From positions 1 to 64,000 of the forward strand of contig NZ_LGYN01000031.1 of assembly GCF_001307105.1 (NCBI RefSeq): DNA of 64,000 nucleotides, written 5' to 3'. A program made the translations under genes and the position numbers. The stretch comes from Bacillus australimaris. Its GTDB lineage: Bacteria > Bacillota > Bacilli > Bacillales > Bacillaceae. The notes under the pieces are model-generated. The model searched no databases and was not told where the DNA came from. It was given only the letters and a program-made list of their open reading frames with translations. Positions 26,985 to 35,927 of the stretch are shown here, piece after piece; position 1 is the stretch's first letter; every line of letters starts with the position of its first letter.

Positions 26985-28637
26985 AATGGTTCTCATCTGA
27001 TCAAGCAGACCAGAAAGGCGGTACGCCATAATACTAAGCTGCAGCTTCATCCGGTCATCAGTGGATTTGAGGCTGCAGCCTGTTCTCGTTTCAATTTGTT
27101 TCAACCGGTAGCTTAATGTATGTCGATGAATAAATAATTCCCCCGCAGATTTTTGAATATTTTCATTGTGTGCCAAATACACTTCGAGTGTATGGATCAG
27201 GTCAGCCCCTTGTTTCTTCGTATAAAGCAAAGGGCTTAACAGCTCTACATAAAAGTCATGCAAATTCATACCCGCTTCATTCATTTCAAGAAGCATGCCG
27301 TATAAGCCGAGCTTCTGATAATGAATGATGCTTTCGTCTGTTTTTAAAAGCGGCAGAAGTCTTGCTGCATACTGCGCTTCCTTTGCGCTTTTTGCAAAAA
27401 GACTGATCTGGTCATAGGCTCTACCGATGCCAATGACAATCGGATGGACGGGGAAAAAATAAGACCAAGTGCTCCGGCACTCCTCTGATGCACGATACCA
27501 CTCCGTTTCTTGAAACGCTTTTTTTCCTGCTGGTGTCAGGACAAAAATGGAATCGAGCCTTGCCTTTAATAAATAAGGAATATGTCTGCGTTCAAATATC
27601 GACGTAAGTAATTGAGAAAGGCGCTGCATCATTTGGTGATCGAGCTGTGTGTGCTGATGCTGAAATTGAAAGTAGATGACCACCTGTTCATCGCTCATAT
27701 CATATTGCAGCTTTCTTGCTTGCTCGATGACATAGCTTTCTTCTGTATATTGCTGCTGCAACATATCATCTAATAAGTGTCCCTGCATTTGGTTTTCTGT
27801 ATCTTGAATGGCTTTTTGCTTCAGCCATTCAATCGCATACACCGCCCCGGCATGCTCGATGGCGATTGCGTCGAGATGGTGCCACGTTTCTTTTTTCTTT
27901 AAAGCCACAATAAACCCAAAAATATCGCCCATTGCAATGACGGGGCACGCAGCCAGAACAAACGCACCGCACGTGTCATAGACGAGCCGCCCTTTCTCCT
28001 CAGCCTGCTTGAGAAGAGGTGTCGTTTCAATTGGTTCGTGATCTGTTTGAAAGCCAAATGCAGGAGAATACGTTACTTCGTCTGTTTCGAGGTGAGCCGC
28101 TGTTTGATGTAAAAATACATCTAGCACGACAATATTTGCCGCAGTGAGATGTGCTAGTTCATCTGTAATTTGCGTGACGTTTTTATTGCTGACATTTAAA
28201 TGGGTCAACCTTTGATGAATGGCTGAAGAATATTTCAGTTGATGGAGCTGGCTGCTGACGATTTGCTCTAGGACGGCTTTTGTAATGTCTGAGAAATTGA
28301 CATGTGAAGGAATCTCGATGAGTGGAATGCCGCTGTTTTTTGCCGCTTGAATGAGTGATGCAGGGATTTCTGTTAAGTACACACCTTTATAAATGGCAAT
28401 GGCGGATAGACGATCAGATTGAATCAGCTCTTCAAGCCGGGCGCATCTTTCTTTATTTTCTGCAAGTCCAAAACCAGTTGTGACAAGTAATTCCCCTTCG
28501 GAAAGTCTGGAAGTGTCCTCGATAATTTCCACAATGGTCACCCACTGAATGAGGCGGTCCAATCCATTTTCCCCAGCAAGCAGCTTTGTTTCCTTCATGA
28601 TATCAAGCGAGAGTGCATCTTTGACGAGAATCGCCAT
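26979..28637 (-). CDS. PucR family transcriptional regulator
   Basis: The 552-residue protein has an N-terminal PucR-type domain (about 1-125: LDRLIQWVTIVEIIEDTSRL, GELLVTTGFGL, IPLIEIPSHVNFSDITKAVL). A central sensory region follows, then a C-terminal PucR helix-turn-helix (about 485-535: LEVYLAHNENIQKSAGELFI, HRHTLSYRLKQIE). PucR-type proteins control purine, amino-acid and related catabolic genes. It stands between yodP and yodTSRQ and is divergent from yodT, so it is the likely local regulator of that pathway. The name pucR itself is not implied. Confidence 0.85.
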   Translation of the reverse strand: MAILVKDALSLDIMKETKLLAGENGLDRLIQWVTIVEIIEDTSRLSEGELLVTTGFGLAENKERCARLEELIQSDRLSAIAIYKGVYLTEIPASLIQAAKNSGIPLIEIPSHVNFSDITKAVLEQIVSSQLHQLKYSSAIHQRLTHLNVSNKNVTQITDELAHLTAANIVVLDVFLHQTAAHLETDEVTYSPAFGFQTDHEPIETTPLLKQAEEKGRLVYDTCGAFVLAACPVIAMGDIFGFIVALKKKETWHHLDAIAIEHAGAVYAIEWLKQKAIQDTENQMQGHLLDDMLQQQYTEESYVIEQARKLQYDMSDEQVVIYFQFQHQHTQLDHQMMQRLSQLLTSIFERRHIPYLLKARLDSIFVLTPAGKKAFQETEWYRASEECRSTWSYFFPVHPIVIGIGRAYDQISLFAKSAKEAQYAARLLPLLKTDESIIHYQKLGLYGMLLEMNEAGMNLHDFYVELLSPLLYTKKQGADLIHTLEVYLAHNENIQKSAGELFIHRHTLSYRLKQIETRTGCSLKSTDDRMKLQLSIMAYRLSGLLDQMRTIS

Positions 28638-28664
28638 AGACTCATGACCTCCTTTTGAACACTC

Positions 28665-28681
28665 TTATACACGATGTATAA
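28665..28681. promoter_or_regulatory. 17-bp palindrome upstream of the PucR-type gene
   Basis: TTATACA-CGA-TGTATAA is a perfect seven-base inverted repeat with a three-base centre, 28 bases from the regulator start and within the 192-base divergent region with yodT. A related TATACAAAA occurs near 28757. It is a candidate autoregulatory operator. Confidence 0.45.
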
Positions 28682-28829
28682 AAAATGCGTCTGAAATTCG
28701 GGCATGTGGCGAATGGAGGATGACTGCCCTCTTGATTAAGCTAATCTTATAACAAGTATACAAAATTTTCTTGCGATTCATGAAAAAAAGAAAGATGCAG
28801 CTGCTGACGAGAGAGGGAGGAATGGCAAA

Positions 28830-30194
28830 GTGGAGACCCGGGATTACTTAATCAAACCGATATTGAATCAGCATTATCCTGTGGCTGTAAAAGGAGAGGG
28901 AATTTATTTATATGATCGGGACGGAAAAAAATATTTAGACGGCTCATCTGGTGCTGTCACCGCTAGTATTGGACATGGCATACGAGACATTATTGATGCC
29001 ATGACAGAGCAAGCGGAAAAAGTGAGCTTTACGTACAGGTCACAATTCACAAATGAACCAGCAGAAGAACTTGCCTATGAATTGAGTACGCTTTGTCCAG
29101 GTAACCTGAACTGGTCTTTTTTTGTCGGAAGCGGGTCAGAGGCAACGGAAACTGCGATGAAAATTGCGATTCAGCATTGGCAGGAGCGGGGAAAGGCTGA
29201 AAAGAATCACATTATCTCAAGATGGATGAGTTATCACGGCATCACACTCGGTGCGCTGTCGATGTCAGGACATATTGCAAGGAGAGAGCGCTTTGAACCA
29301 CTGCTTGAAAAGCATCCGGTGCTGTCACCGCCATATAGCTACCGTTCATGGCTGCCAAAGGAAGAAAGTAAGCAGGTCGAATGGTATGTCCAGGAATTTA
29401 AAACGGTCATTCAGCGTATAGGAAAAGAGAGGATTGCGGCTTTTATTGCAGAACCAATTGTTGGAGCAGCAGGAGCGGCACTTGTACCGCCAGATGGATA
29501 TTTTGAGGCAATGAAGCGTGTCTGTGAGGAAAACGATATTTTAATGATTGCAGATGAAGTCATGACAGGCTTTGGACGAACTGGGAAAATGTTTGCCATG
29601 GAACATTGGGGCGTCGTCCCAGACATTATGGTGCTTGGAAAAGGCATGAGTGCCGGCTATTCACCGATTGCGGCAGCTGTCTCAGCGGATCATGTGATCG
29701 AACCGATTCTTAGCGGCTCAGGTGCTGTGATGGCAGGTCACACATATAGTGGCAATCCGCTTTCAGCAGCCGTCTCACTGGCTGTCATTCGATATATGAA
29801 AAAACACCAGCTTCCAGAACGAGCTGATCTGTCTGGCCGATATTTAATGAATGCTTTAAAGGATTTGCAAACAAACCATTCCATCATAGGAGATGTGAGA
29901 GGAAAGGGGCTGCTCATTGGCATTGAGTTTGTCGCAGACCGATTATCGAAAACACCATTTCCTGCCCATGCTCAAATGACGCATTTAGTCGTTGAGACGG
30001 CCAAGCAACATGGTTTGCTTGTTTATCCAGCAAGCGCTGGAGAGGATGGGGTGGGAGGTGCAGCGGTTATGATCGCACCGCCGCTTTCCATCACGCAGCA
30101 GGAGATGGATGAACTTATTCATTTATTCGGGCAGACAATGACGCAGGTCGAACAGGAAGTCATCAACCGAGGGTTTTTCCCATCTGCGATGTAG
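28830..30194 (+). CDS. yodT: Class III aminotransferase YodT
   Basis: The 454-residue PLP enzyme has the fold-type I, class III signature: NWSFFVGSGSEATETAMKIA, LMIADEVMTGFGRTGKMFA, and the PLP lysine in MVLGKGMSAGYSPIAA (Lys271). It begins with GTG 28830 behind GGGAGG. In B. subtilis yodT ends the kamA-yodPQRST operon; here it comes first among yodTSRQ. It probably transaminates an intermediate after N-acetyl-beta-lysine breakdown; the precise substrate is not established. Confidence 0.88.
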   Translation: METRDYLIKPILNQHYPVAVKGEGIYLYDRDGKKYLDGSSGAVTASIGHGIRDIIDAMTEQAEKVSFTYRSQFTNEPAEELAYELSTLCPGNLNWSFFVGSGSEATETAMKIAIQHWQERGKAEKNHIISRWMSYHGITLGALSMSGHIARRERFEPLLEKHPVLSPPYSYRSWLPKEESKQVEWYVQEFKTVIQRIGKERIAAFIAEPIVGAAGAALVPPDGYFEAMKRVCEENDILMIADEVMTGFGRTGKMFAMEHWGVVPDIMVLGKGMSAGYSPIAAAVSADHVIEPILSGSGAVMAGHTYSGNPLSAAVSLAVIRYMKKHQLPERADLSGRYLMNALKDLQTNHSIIGDVRGKGLLIGIEFVADRLSKTPFPAHAQMTHLVVETAKQHGLLVYPASAGEDGVGGAAVMIAPPLSITQQEMDELIHLFGQTMTQVEQEVINRGFFPSAM

Positions 30195-30206
30195 GGAGGA
30201 AAGAGG

Positions 30207-30893
30207 ATGAACAAAACAGCGAGTCTTGATGAAGTGATCACGCGTTTTAAGGACGGGATGACCATTATGTTTGGCGGATTTGGCGGTGTGGGGTCCCCGC
30301 CATCATTGATCGATGCCATCCTAGAAGCCAATATAAAAGACCTGACACTGATCGGAAACGATGCAGGCTTCCCGCAAATCGGTGTTGGCCGGCTGATCAC
30401 AGAAGGAAGAGTCAAGAAAATCATTGCTTCTCATATTGGCTCAAATCCAGTTGCCGGGCAGAAAATGCAGGCGGGTACACTAGACGTTCTTTTTTACCCG
30501 CAGGGCATCCTAGCGGAAAAGATCAGGGCAGGCGGCATGGGTTTAGCAGGCATTGTGACAGATGTCGGCATGGATAGCCTCAATCTCGATGAGAAACAGC
30601 TCGTGCCACTAAACGGAAAGAAATATATCCTTGAACCTGCATTGACAGCGGATATCGCCATTGTAAATGCCCTCAAAGCTGATGAAGCAGGCAACCTGAT
30701 TTTTGATAAAAGTGCACGGAATACAAATCCGATCGTGGCGATGGCAGGAGATTGGACCATTGCGGAAGTAGAAGAGATAGTGCCTGTGGGCAGGCTTCAT
30801 CCAGAAGAAATCGTGACACCAGGCGTATTTGTGAACCAGATCGTGCAATCAAAAGGAGTGAACTGGACATGGGCATGGGAGACATCGATTTAA
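30207..30893 (+). CDS. yodS: CoA-transferase subunit A, YodS
   Basis: The 228-residue protein is a family I CoA-transferase A subunit. It shows MTIMFGGFGGVGSPPSLIDAI near the N-terminus (glycine-rich CoA site), LTLIGNDAGFPQIGVGRL, and PQGILAEKIRAGGMGL. GGGAGG precedes the ATG. Its end overlaps the start of the B subunit by 25 bases, consistent with an A/B heterodimer. It transfers CoA between an acyl-CoA and a beta-keto acid-type substrate; in this cluster the acceptor is probably a beta-amino or keto acid from lysine breakdown. Confidence 0.9.
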   Translation: MNKTASLDEVITRFKDGMTIMFGGFGGVGSPPSLIDAILEANIKDLTLIGNDAGFPQIGVGRLITEGRVKKIIASHIGSNPVAGQKMQAGTLDVLFYPQGILAEKIRAGGMGLAGIVTDVGMDSLNLDEKQLVPLNGKKYILEPALTADIAIVNALKADEAGNLIFDKSARNTNPIVAMAGDWTIAEVEEIVPVGRLHPEEIVTPGVFVNQIVQSKGVNWTWAWETSI

Positions 30894-31534
30894 GACACCG
30901 CATAGCCAAACGCGCGGCACAGGAAATTGAAGACGGCATGATTGTGAATCTTGGGATCGGCATCCCGACCCTTGCGGCTGAATACATCCCGCCGCATTAC
31001 CGGGTGTGGCTGCATGCTGAAAACGGCATTATGGGGGCGGGAGCTTCACCAGTACGAGGAGAAGAAGATCCGAATTTGTGCAATGCAGGCGGTTTTCCAA
31101 TTACGTTAACAAAAGGCGGCTCATATATGGACAGTACAACCGCTTTTGGCATCATTCGAAAAGGAATGCTGGATATGACGATTTTAGGTGCACTTGAAGT
31201 CAGCAGTCAGGGGGATCTTGCGAATTGGATTGTACCAGGTAAACGGGTACCGGGTATGGGTGGAGCAATAGAGCTCGCGCAAAAGGCAAAAAAGGTTGTA
31301 GTGGTGATGAGCCACCTTGATAAACACGGACAATCAAAGGTGAAATCAACCTGTACGCTACCCTTAACCGCTAAATCTTGTGTGGACCTGATTATTACGG
31401 ATATGGCGGTCATTGAGGTCAAATCACAGCTGCTCATTTTACGTGAAGTCATGCCGCCGTTTCAGCCGGAAGATGTCATGAGGGCGACGGAGGCACCGTT
31501 AATTTTAGCGCCTGATGTTAAATCTGTTGTGTAG
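30869..31534 (+). CDS. yodR: CoA-transferase subunit B, YodR
   Basis: The 221-residue B subunit contains MIVNLGIGIPTLAAEYIPPH and the catalytic glutamate in LHAENGIMGAGASP (Glu51), which forms the CoA thioester. SYMDSTTAFGIIRKG and VPGKRVPGMGGAIELAQKAK are further family blocks. ATG 30869 follows AAAGGAG at 10 bases; a longer frame reaching back into yodS is rejected. It works with YodS. Confidence 0.9.
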   Translation: MGMGDIDLRHRIAKRAAQEIEDGMIVNLGIGIPTLAAEYIPPHYRVWLHAENGIMGAGASPVRGEEDPNLCNAGGFPITLTKGGSYMDSTTAFGIIRKGMLDMTILGALEVSSQGDLANWIVPGKRVPGMGGAIELAQKAKKVVVVMSHLDKHGQSKVKSTCTLPLTAKSCVDLIITDMAVIEVKSQLLILREVMPPFQPEDVMRATEAPLILAPDVKSVV

Positions 31535-31548
31535 AAAGGATGACCAAC

Positions 31549-32814
31549 TTGCAGCCAATTACACGTATCAGAAGCTGGATGGAAGAGCATAAGGAGGAGG
31601 CGATTACGCTTCTTCAGCAAATGGTGCAATGTGAAAGCACACAAGGAAATGAGGAAGAAGTACAGCAAATTGTAGCAAATAAGCTTTCCGCCATTGGCTT
31701 CGATGTGGACGTATGGGACATCGGCGGCGATGAGTTGCTGGAACATCCATATTTTTATTCCCCGAGGCAGTCTTTTAAAGGAAGCCCCAATGTCGCCGGA
31801 CGTTTGAAAGGAAAAGGGGGCGGCAAATCGATTTTATTAAATGGCCACGTAGATGTTGTTCCTGCAGGAGATACGAAGCAATGGACATATCCGCCCTACA
31901 GCGGGCATATCATAAACGGGAGACTTTATGGACGCGGGGCAACAGATATGAAAGGTGGAAACGTTTCTTTACTTTTTGCACTAGAGGCACTGCATGCGCT
32001 TCAGATTCCGCTGAAGGGAGATGTCGTGTTTCATAGTGTCGTCGAAGAAGAGAGCGGCGGGGCAGGCACACTTGCAGCCATACTGAGAGGGTATACAGCA
32101 GATGCTGCCATCATTCCAGAACCAAGTCATATGAAAATCTTTCCGATTCAGCAGGGATCTAAATGGTTTAGACTGCATATTAAAGGAAGGGCGGCTCATG
32201 GCGGAACAAGATATCACGGCGTTTCCGCTATTGAAAAGAGTACGATTGTTCTTTCACATGTAGCGGCACTTGAAGAAAAAAGAAATCAGCGAATCACCGA
32301 GCCGCTGTTTCAGCATATCCCGATTCCGATCCCCATCAATATCGGGAAAATTCAAGGCGGTGATTGGCCATCCTCTGTAGCAGATCTTGTCACAATGGAA
32401 GGCAGACTCGGCGTGATGCCGGGTGAGACGGTAGATCAGGCAGAGAAGGAATTAGAACATTGGATGGCTGGACTTGGAGAAAAAGATGAATGGTTCAAAG
32501 AACATCCTGTGGAGGTCGAATGGTTTGGGGCAAGATGGCTGCCAGGTTCAATCGACTCTGATCATCCACTTCTAGGTTTATTGAAGGAACAATATGAAGC
32601 GGTCATGAAGCAGCCGCCAAAGGTCGAAGCCGCCCCTTGGGGAACCGACGGCGGATTATTGTCACAGGCAGCAGGTATCCCGATCATCGTGTTTGGCCCT
32701 GGAACAACGGAGCTTGCCCATTTTCCGAATGAATCTATCGACATTGATCATGTGATAGAAGCAGCAGAAATTATTGCAGGGACAATGGTCGAATGGTGTG
32801 AAGCAGCGGAATGA
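31549..32814 (+). CDS. yodQ: M20 family deacylase/peptidase YodQ
   Basis: This is a 421-residue M20 (ArgE/DapE-type) zinc hydrolase. Metal and catalytic residues appear in LLNGHVDVVPAGD (His, Asp), GRGATDMKGG (bridging Asp), VVEEESGGAGTLAAI (Glu-Glu) and GTDGGLLSQAAGIP. In the yod pathway it probably removes the acetyl group added by YodP. TTG 31549 is chosen because AAAGGA is eight bases upstream; ATG 31540 directly abuts that site and is less likely. A terminator follows after about 30 bases. Confidence 0.88.
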   Translation: MQPITRIRSWMEEHKEEAITLLQQMVQCESTQGNEEEVQQIVANKLSAIGFDVDVWDIGGDELLEHPYFYSPRQSFKGSPNVAGRLKGKGGGKSILLNGHVDVVPAGDTKQWTYPPYSGHIINGRLYGRGATDMKGGNVSLLFALEALHALQIPLKGDVVFHSVVEEESGGAGTLAAILRGYTADAAIIPEPSHMKIFPIQQGSKWFRLHIKGRAAHGGTRYHGVSAIEKSTIVLSHVAALEEKRNQRITEPLFQHIPIPIPINIGKIQGGDWPSSVADLVTMEGRLGVMPGETVDQAEKELEHWMAGLGEKDEWFKEHPVEVEWFGARWLPGSIDSDHPLLGLLKEQYEAVMKQPPKVEAAPWGTDGGLLSQAAGIPIIVFGPGTTELAHFPNESIDIDHVIEAAEIIAGTMVEWCEAAE

Positions 32815-32844
32815 TGAAAGCAGCGGAAAATAAGCACAAAAAAA

Positions 32845-32869
32845 AGAAGGCTGCCCTACTCAGCCTTCT
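32845..32869. terminator. Terminator shared by convergent yodQ and DUF2892 genes
   Basis: AGAAGGCTG (32845-32853) pairs with CAGCCTTCT (32861-32869). The A-run before and T-rich end after allow use from both sides; the loop contains the stop codon of the minus-strand gene. Confidence 0.78.
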
Positions 32870-33077
32870 CTTTATGTGTGTCCTGCTGCTCGCACATATA
32901 CGTCACTGGACAAAAACGAAGAATACCAGATCCCAGTTTCATACCGCCAAACATAATGCTGAAAAGGAGCATTTTACTCCATGGTTTTCTAGCATATAAA
33001 GCTCCAGCCACAGTACATATTGTCATTCCGCAGGCAATTCTAATGAGCGCTTCCATTAAGCCGAGATTAGGTTTCAT
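32856..33077 (-). CDS. DUF2892 family small membrane protein (73 aa)
   Basis: This 73-residue protein has two membrane helices (about 7-28 and 33-55) in the arrangement of the DUF2892/YgaP-type inner-membrane domain: NLGLMEALIRIACGMTI then LFSIMFGGMKLGSGI, ending FCPVTYMC. That domain occurs alone or next to rhodanese domains. GGAGA lies 10 bases before the ATG. It is convergent with yodQ. Function is unknown, though a link to thiol or sulfur chemistry is sometimes proposed for the fused forms. Confidence 0.8.
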   Translation of the reverse strand: MKPNLGLMEALIRIACGMTICTVAGALYARKPWSKMLLFSIMFGGMKLGSGILRFCPVTYMCEQQDTHKEKAE

Positions 33078-33201
33078 TGAAGGTAAATCTCCTTTTTAAA
33101 ATATTTTAAGTGTGATTTCAAGAAATTGTAACGTTTCATTAATGCGTAACGTGGTTCGTTATGTTACGATAGGGCTAATACAAATGAAGGAGAGTATGTG
33201 A

Positions 33202-34944
33202 ATGTCCGAACGTACTTTTAATTGGAGAAACAATGACATCCGCACACAAATCGATGTAGTCGACTCAAAAATAGTTCCAACACTCCTTTTAACGAATGGA
33301 CTCGTGCTTAACCCGTTTTTAAAGCAATGGGTGAAGGCAAATATTTGGATACATGATGATCGAATTGTTTATGTCGGAGCAGAGCTTCCTCAAAATAAAT
33401 CAGCTAAACGTGTAATTGATTGTGAAGGGAAATATATTGTGCCTGGGTATATAGAGCCTCACGCGCATCCGTTCCATATTTATAATCCCCAATCACTTGC
33501 AGAATATGTGTCTCAATTTGGCACAACAACCATGGTTAGCGATAACCTATTTCTTCTTTTGCAAAGCAATGAAAAGAAAGCGCTTTCCACTCTGTGTGAA
33601 TTAAAACAGCAGCCATTTCAATATTTCTGGTGGTCCAGATATGATCTTCAAACAGAGGTCAGATACGAAGATGAGATGCTGCCAATCAACTACCGTAAGG
33701 AATGGATTGACCATCCTGACGTTCTTCAAGGCGGCGAATTAACAAGCTGGCCAAGGCTGATGGACGGTGATGATCTCATTTTATATTGCATGCAAGAAAC
33801 GAAAAAGCAGAGAAAACGAATTGAAGGGCATTTCCCTGGGGCTTCTGAGAAAACGCTAACAAAAATGAAGCTGTTTGGCGCGGACAGTGATCATGAAGCG
33901 ATGAATGCGGACGATGTGCTAAAACGTTTATCCCTTGGCTATCATGTCTCATTAAGGCATTCTTCCATCCGCCCAGATTTAGTAAACATTTTAAGAGAAC
34001 TGCATGATCGTGATTTTAGGCACTATGATCACTTTTTCTATACAACAGATGGTGCTGCGCCTCATTTTTATGAGGAAGGAATGATTAATCGCTTAATTTC
34101 CATTGCCCTTGAAGAAGGCGTGCCGATTATCGATGCGTATAATATGGCGACATTTAACATTGCGAAATATTATCAGATTGATGATTTACTAGGTGTTGTC
34201 GGTCCAGGCCGGCTGGCTTCTGTGAATATTTTAGATGATCCAATGAACCCAAATCCTGAAACGGTCATATCTAAAGGGGTTATCCTCAAATTAGATGGCG
34301 AGAACCAGCATCAATTCCAAGAAACAAAATGGGAAAATGGCGGGCTTGTTCCATTAGATTTAGGCTATGACCTGACGATGAGTGACTTGCAATTCTCTAT
34401 GCCGCTAGGTGTCAAAATGAGAAATGCTGTCATCATGGAGCCTTACACAGTGGAAATTGATAACTCGGTTAACCAGCTTTCATGTGACCATGATCAAAGC
34501 TTCTTTAGCCTGATAGATCGAAAAGGCGAATGGCGTGTAAATACGATGCTAAAAGGTTTCGCAAATAAAGTGCAAGGCTTTGTCAGCTCGTTTTCGCTCA
34601 CGGGTGACATTTTAGTCATCGGGAAAAATAAAGCAGATATGATGCTGGCACATAAGCGAATGAAAGAAATTGGCGGGGGAATCGTACTCACAGAGAACGG
34701 GAAAATTTTGCACGAAATCCCGCTGCAATTATCAGGCTGTGCATCGGCTGAACAGTTTGAGACGGTTCTTCAGCAGGAACAAACATTGCGTGAGCTGCTT
34801 ATTGAGCGCGGATACCCATTTGACTGCCCTATTGATACACTTGTCTTTTTCCAAAGTACACATTTGCCGTACATTCGAGTGACACCAAGAGGAATATTTG
34901 ATGTCATGAAAAAAACTGTACTCTTTCCGTCTATAATGCGTTAA
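33202..34944 (+). CDS. yerA: Adenine deaminase-like amidohydrolase YerA
   Basis: The 580-residue metal-dependent hydrolase has the adenine deaminase layout: a beta-sandwich start, a metal-binding YIEPHAHPFHIYNP segment instead of the usual HVHIESS form of AdeC, a second metal region YTTDGAAPHFYEEG, and a C-terminal adenine-deaminase domain (KEIGGGIVLTENGKILHEIP). B. subtilis YerA has the same size and position and is a probable adenine deaminase. The altered metal motif suggests another substrate is possible. AAGGAG precedes the ATG. Confidence 0.85.
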   Translation: MSERTFNWRNNDIRTQIDVVDSKIVPTLLLTNGLVLNPFLKQWVKANIWIHDDRIVYVGAELPQNKSAKRVIDCEGKYIVPGYIEPHAHPFHIYNPQSLAEYVSQFGTTTMVSDNLFLLLQSNEKKALSTLCELKQQPFQYFWWSRYDLQTEVRYEDEMLPINYRKEWIDHPDVLQGGELTSWPRLMDGDDLILYCMQETKKQRKRIEGHFPGASEKTLTKMKLFGADSDHEAMNADDVLKRLSLGYHVSLRHSSIRPDLVNILRELHDRDFRHYDHFFYTTDGAAPHFYEEGMINRLISIALEEGVPIIDAYNMATFNIAKYYQIDDLLGVVGPGRLASVNILDDPMNPNPETVISKGVILKLDGENQHQFQETKWENGGLVPLDLGYDLTMSDLQFSMPLGVKMRNAVIMEPYTVEIDNSVNQLSCDHDQSFFSLIDRKGEWRVNTMLKGFANKVQGFVSSFSLTGDILVIGKNKADMMLAHKRMKEIGGGIVLTENGKILHEIPLQLSGCASAEQFETVLQQEQTLRELLIERGYPFDCPIDTLVFFQSTHLPYIRVTPRGIFDVMKKTVLFPSIMR

Positions 34945-35462
34945 AATATAACAGAGTGGAGCTGTATCATATTTGCCGTATTTCTGACAGCTGTTATAGG
35001 GCAGAAGTGAGCAAAGGTTCTCTTCACTGCCATGTAAGTGAAATGGATCTTATGTGGAGCTGTTGACAAAGCAGAGGGCTTTGACATGACGAATGAAGTA
35101 CCCTAATTGTAAAATGAATCTGTCGGTTACGCTGACCGGCCAACATATTTTGAATGATAGAGTAAGGCGGGGCGCGTTTGTCGTCTCGCCAAGCTTTCGA
35201 AGTGATCTTTATACCGGAAGCAAACAAGTTTGTCAGATTGTCGAACAAGGAAAATGACAGAACTTGTCGAATTTGTTTACGATAAAGAAGCTTCGGCTTA
35301 CGAAAGAACCTGACGGCATTTTCAGCGCAGAACCAAACCTGTCATGATCTGTTCAAAGCTCATTGCTGAGGTTTTAAAAAAATTAGTCAGGAAAGATACC
35401 GCTTTCCCGGAAGAAGATCGTGCGAAGCGGTGTGGCAATAGTAAAGGAGAAGATGTATTAAG
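34945..35462. other. 518-base stretch with no convincing gene; position of B. subtilis yerB
   Basis: No frame with a good start and ribosome site spans this region. The longest forward pieces are under 50 codons. One short frame around 35270-35313 reads VEFVYDKEASAYERT then a stop, faintly like a DUF3048 (YerB) strand, but the rest does not align by eye. It may be a decayed yerB, a long structured leader of yerC, or both. GGAGA before yerC is at 35445-35449. Confidence 0.4.
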
Positions 35463-35777
35463 ATGCAAATTGATAAATTAAGGGGCAAAAGTTTAGATCA
35501 GTTATTCAACTCCATCTTATCCCTTAAAGACCTGGAAGAATGCTATCGATTCTTTGATGATTTGTGTACCATCAATGAAATCCAATCTTTATCACAGCGT
35601 CTTGAAGTAGCACGTATGCTTCGCGAGGGAAACACGTATCATAAAATTGAGACGGAAACAGGTGCGAGCACCGCAACTATCTCACGTGTCAAACGCTGTT
35701 TGAACTACGGCAATGATGCCTATACGATGGCACTTGACCGCGTAGCAGAACAGCAGGAAAATAACGAAACAAAATAA
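35463..35777 (+). CDS. yerC: YerC/TrpR-like DNA-binding protein
   Basis: The 104-residue protein belongs to the YerC/YecD (TrpR-superfamily) group: QLFNSILSLKDLEECYRFFD, then TINEIQSLSQRLEVARML and the helix-turn-helix YHKIETETGASTATISRVKR. Its targets are not established. In B. subtilis it sits just ahead of the pcrB region, as here. AAAGGAGAAG precedes the ATG. A strong terminator follows 10 bases after the stop. Confidence 0.9.
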   Translation: MQIDKLRGKSLDQLFNSILSLKDLEECYRFFDDLCTINEIQSLSQRLEVARMLREGNTYHKIETETGASTATISRVKRCLNYGNDAYTMALDRVAEQQENNETK

Positions 35778-35787
35778 AGCAGCCTTC

Positions 35788-35836
35788 ACTGTAAACAATC
35801 CCATTCACGAAAATGGATTTGTTTACAGTTTTTTTA
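35788..35836 (+). terminator. Terminator of yerC
   Basis: ACTGTAAACA (35788-35797) pairs with TGTTTACAGT (35820-35829), with a second inner stem (CCATT/AATGG), followed by T7. Confidence 0.9.
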
Positions 35837-35899
35837 TGGAGAGTACGATGAGATAAGCAGGATTAACAAAGGCTCGCCCATAGCTAAAAAGTTAATGAA

Positions 35900-35924
35900 A
35901 AAAGGTGCGTTTTCGCACCTTTTC
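35900..35924 (-). terminator. Terminator of yerD
   Basis: AAAAGGTGCG (35900-35909), loop TTTT, CGCACCTTTT (35914-35923). On the minus strand it is followed by a T-run, ending the yerD transcript. Confidence 0.82.
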
Positions 35925-35927
35925 AAG

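Noticed and set aside
35024..35248. 74-codon minus-strand frame in the yerA-yerC gap
   Set aside because: There is no ribosome site or recognisable sequence; it is kept only as part of the gene-free stretch.
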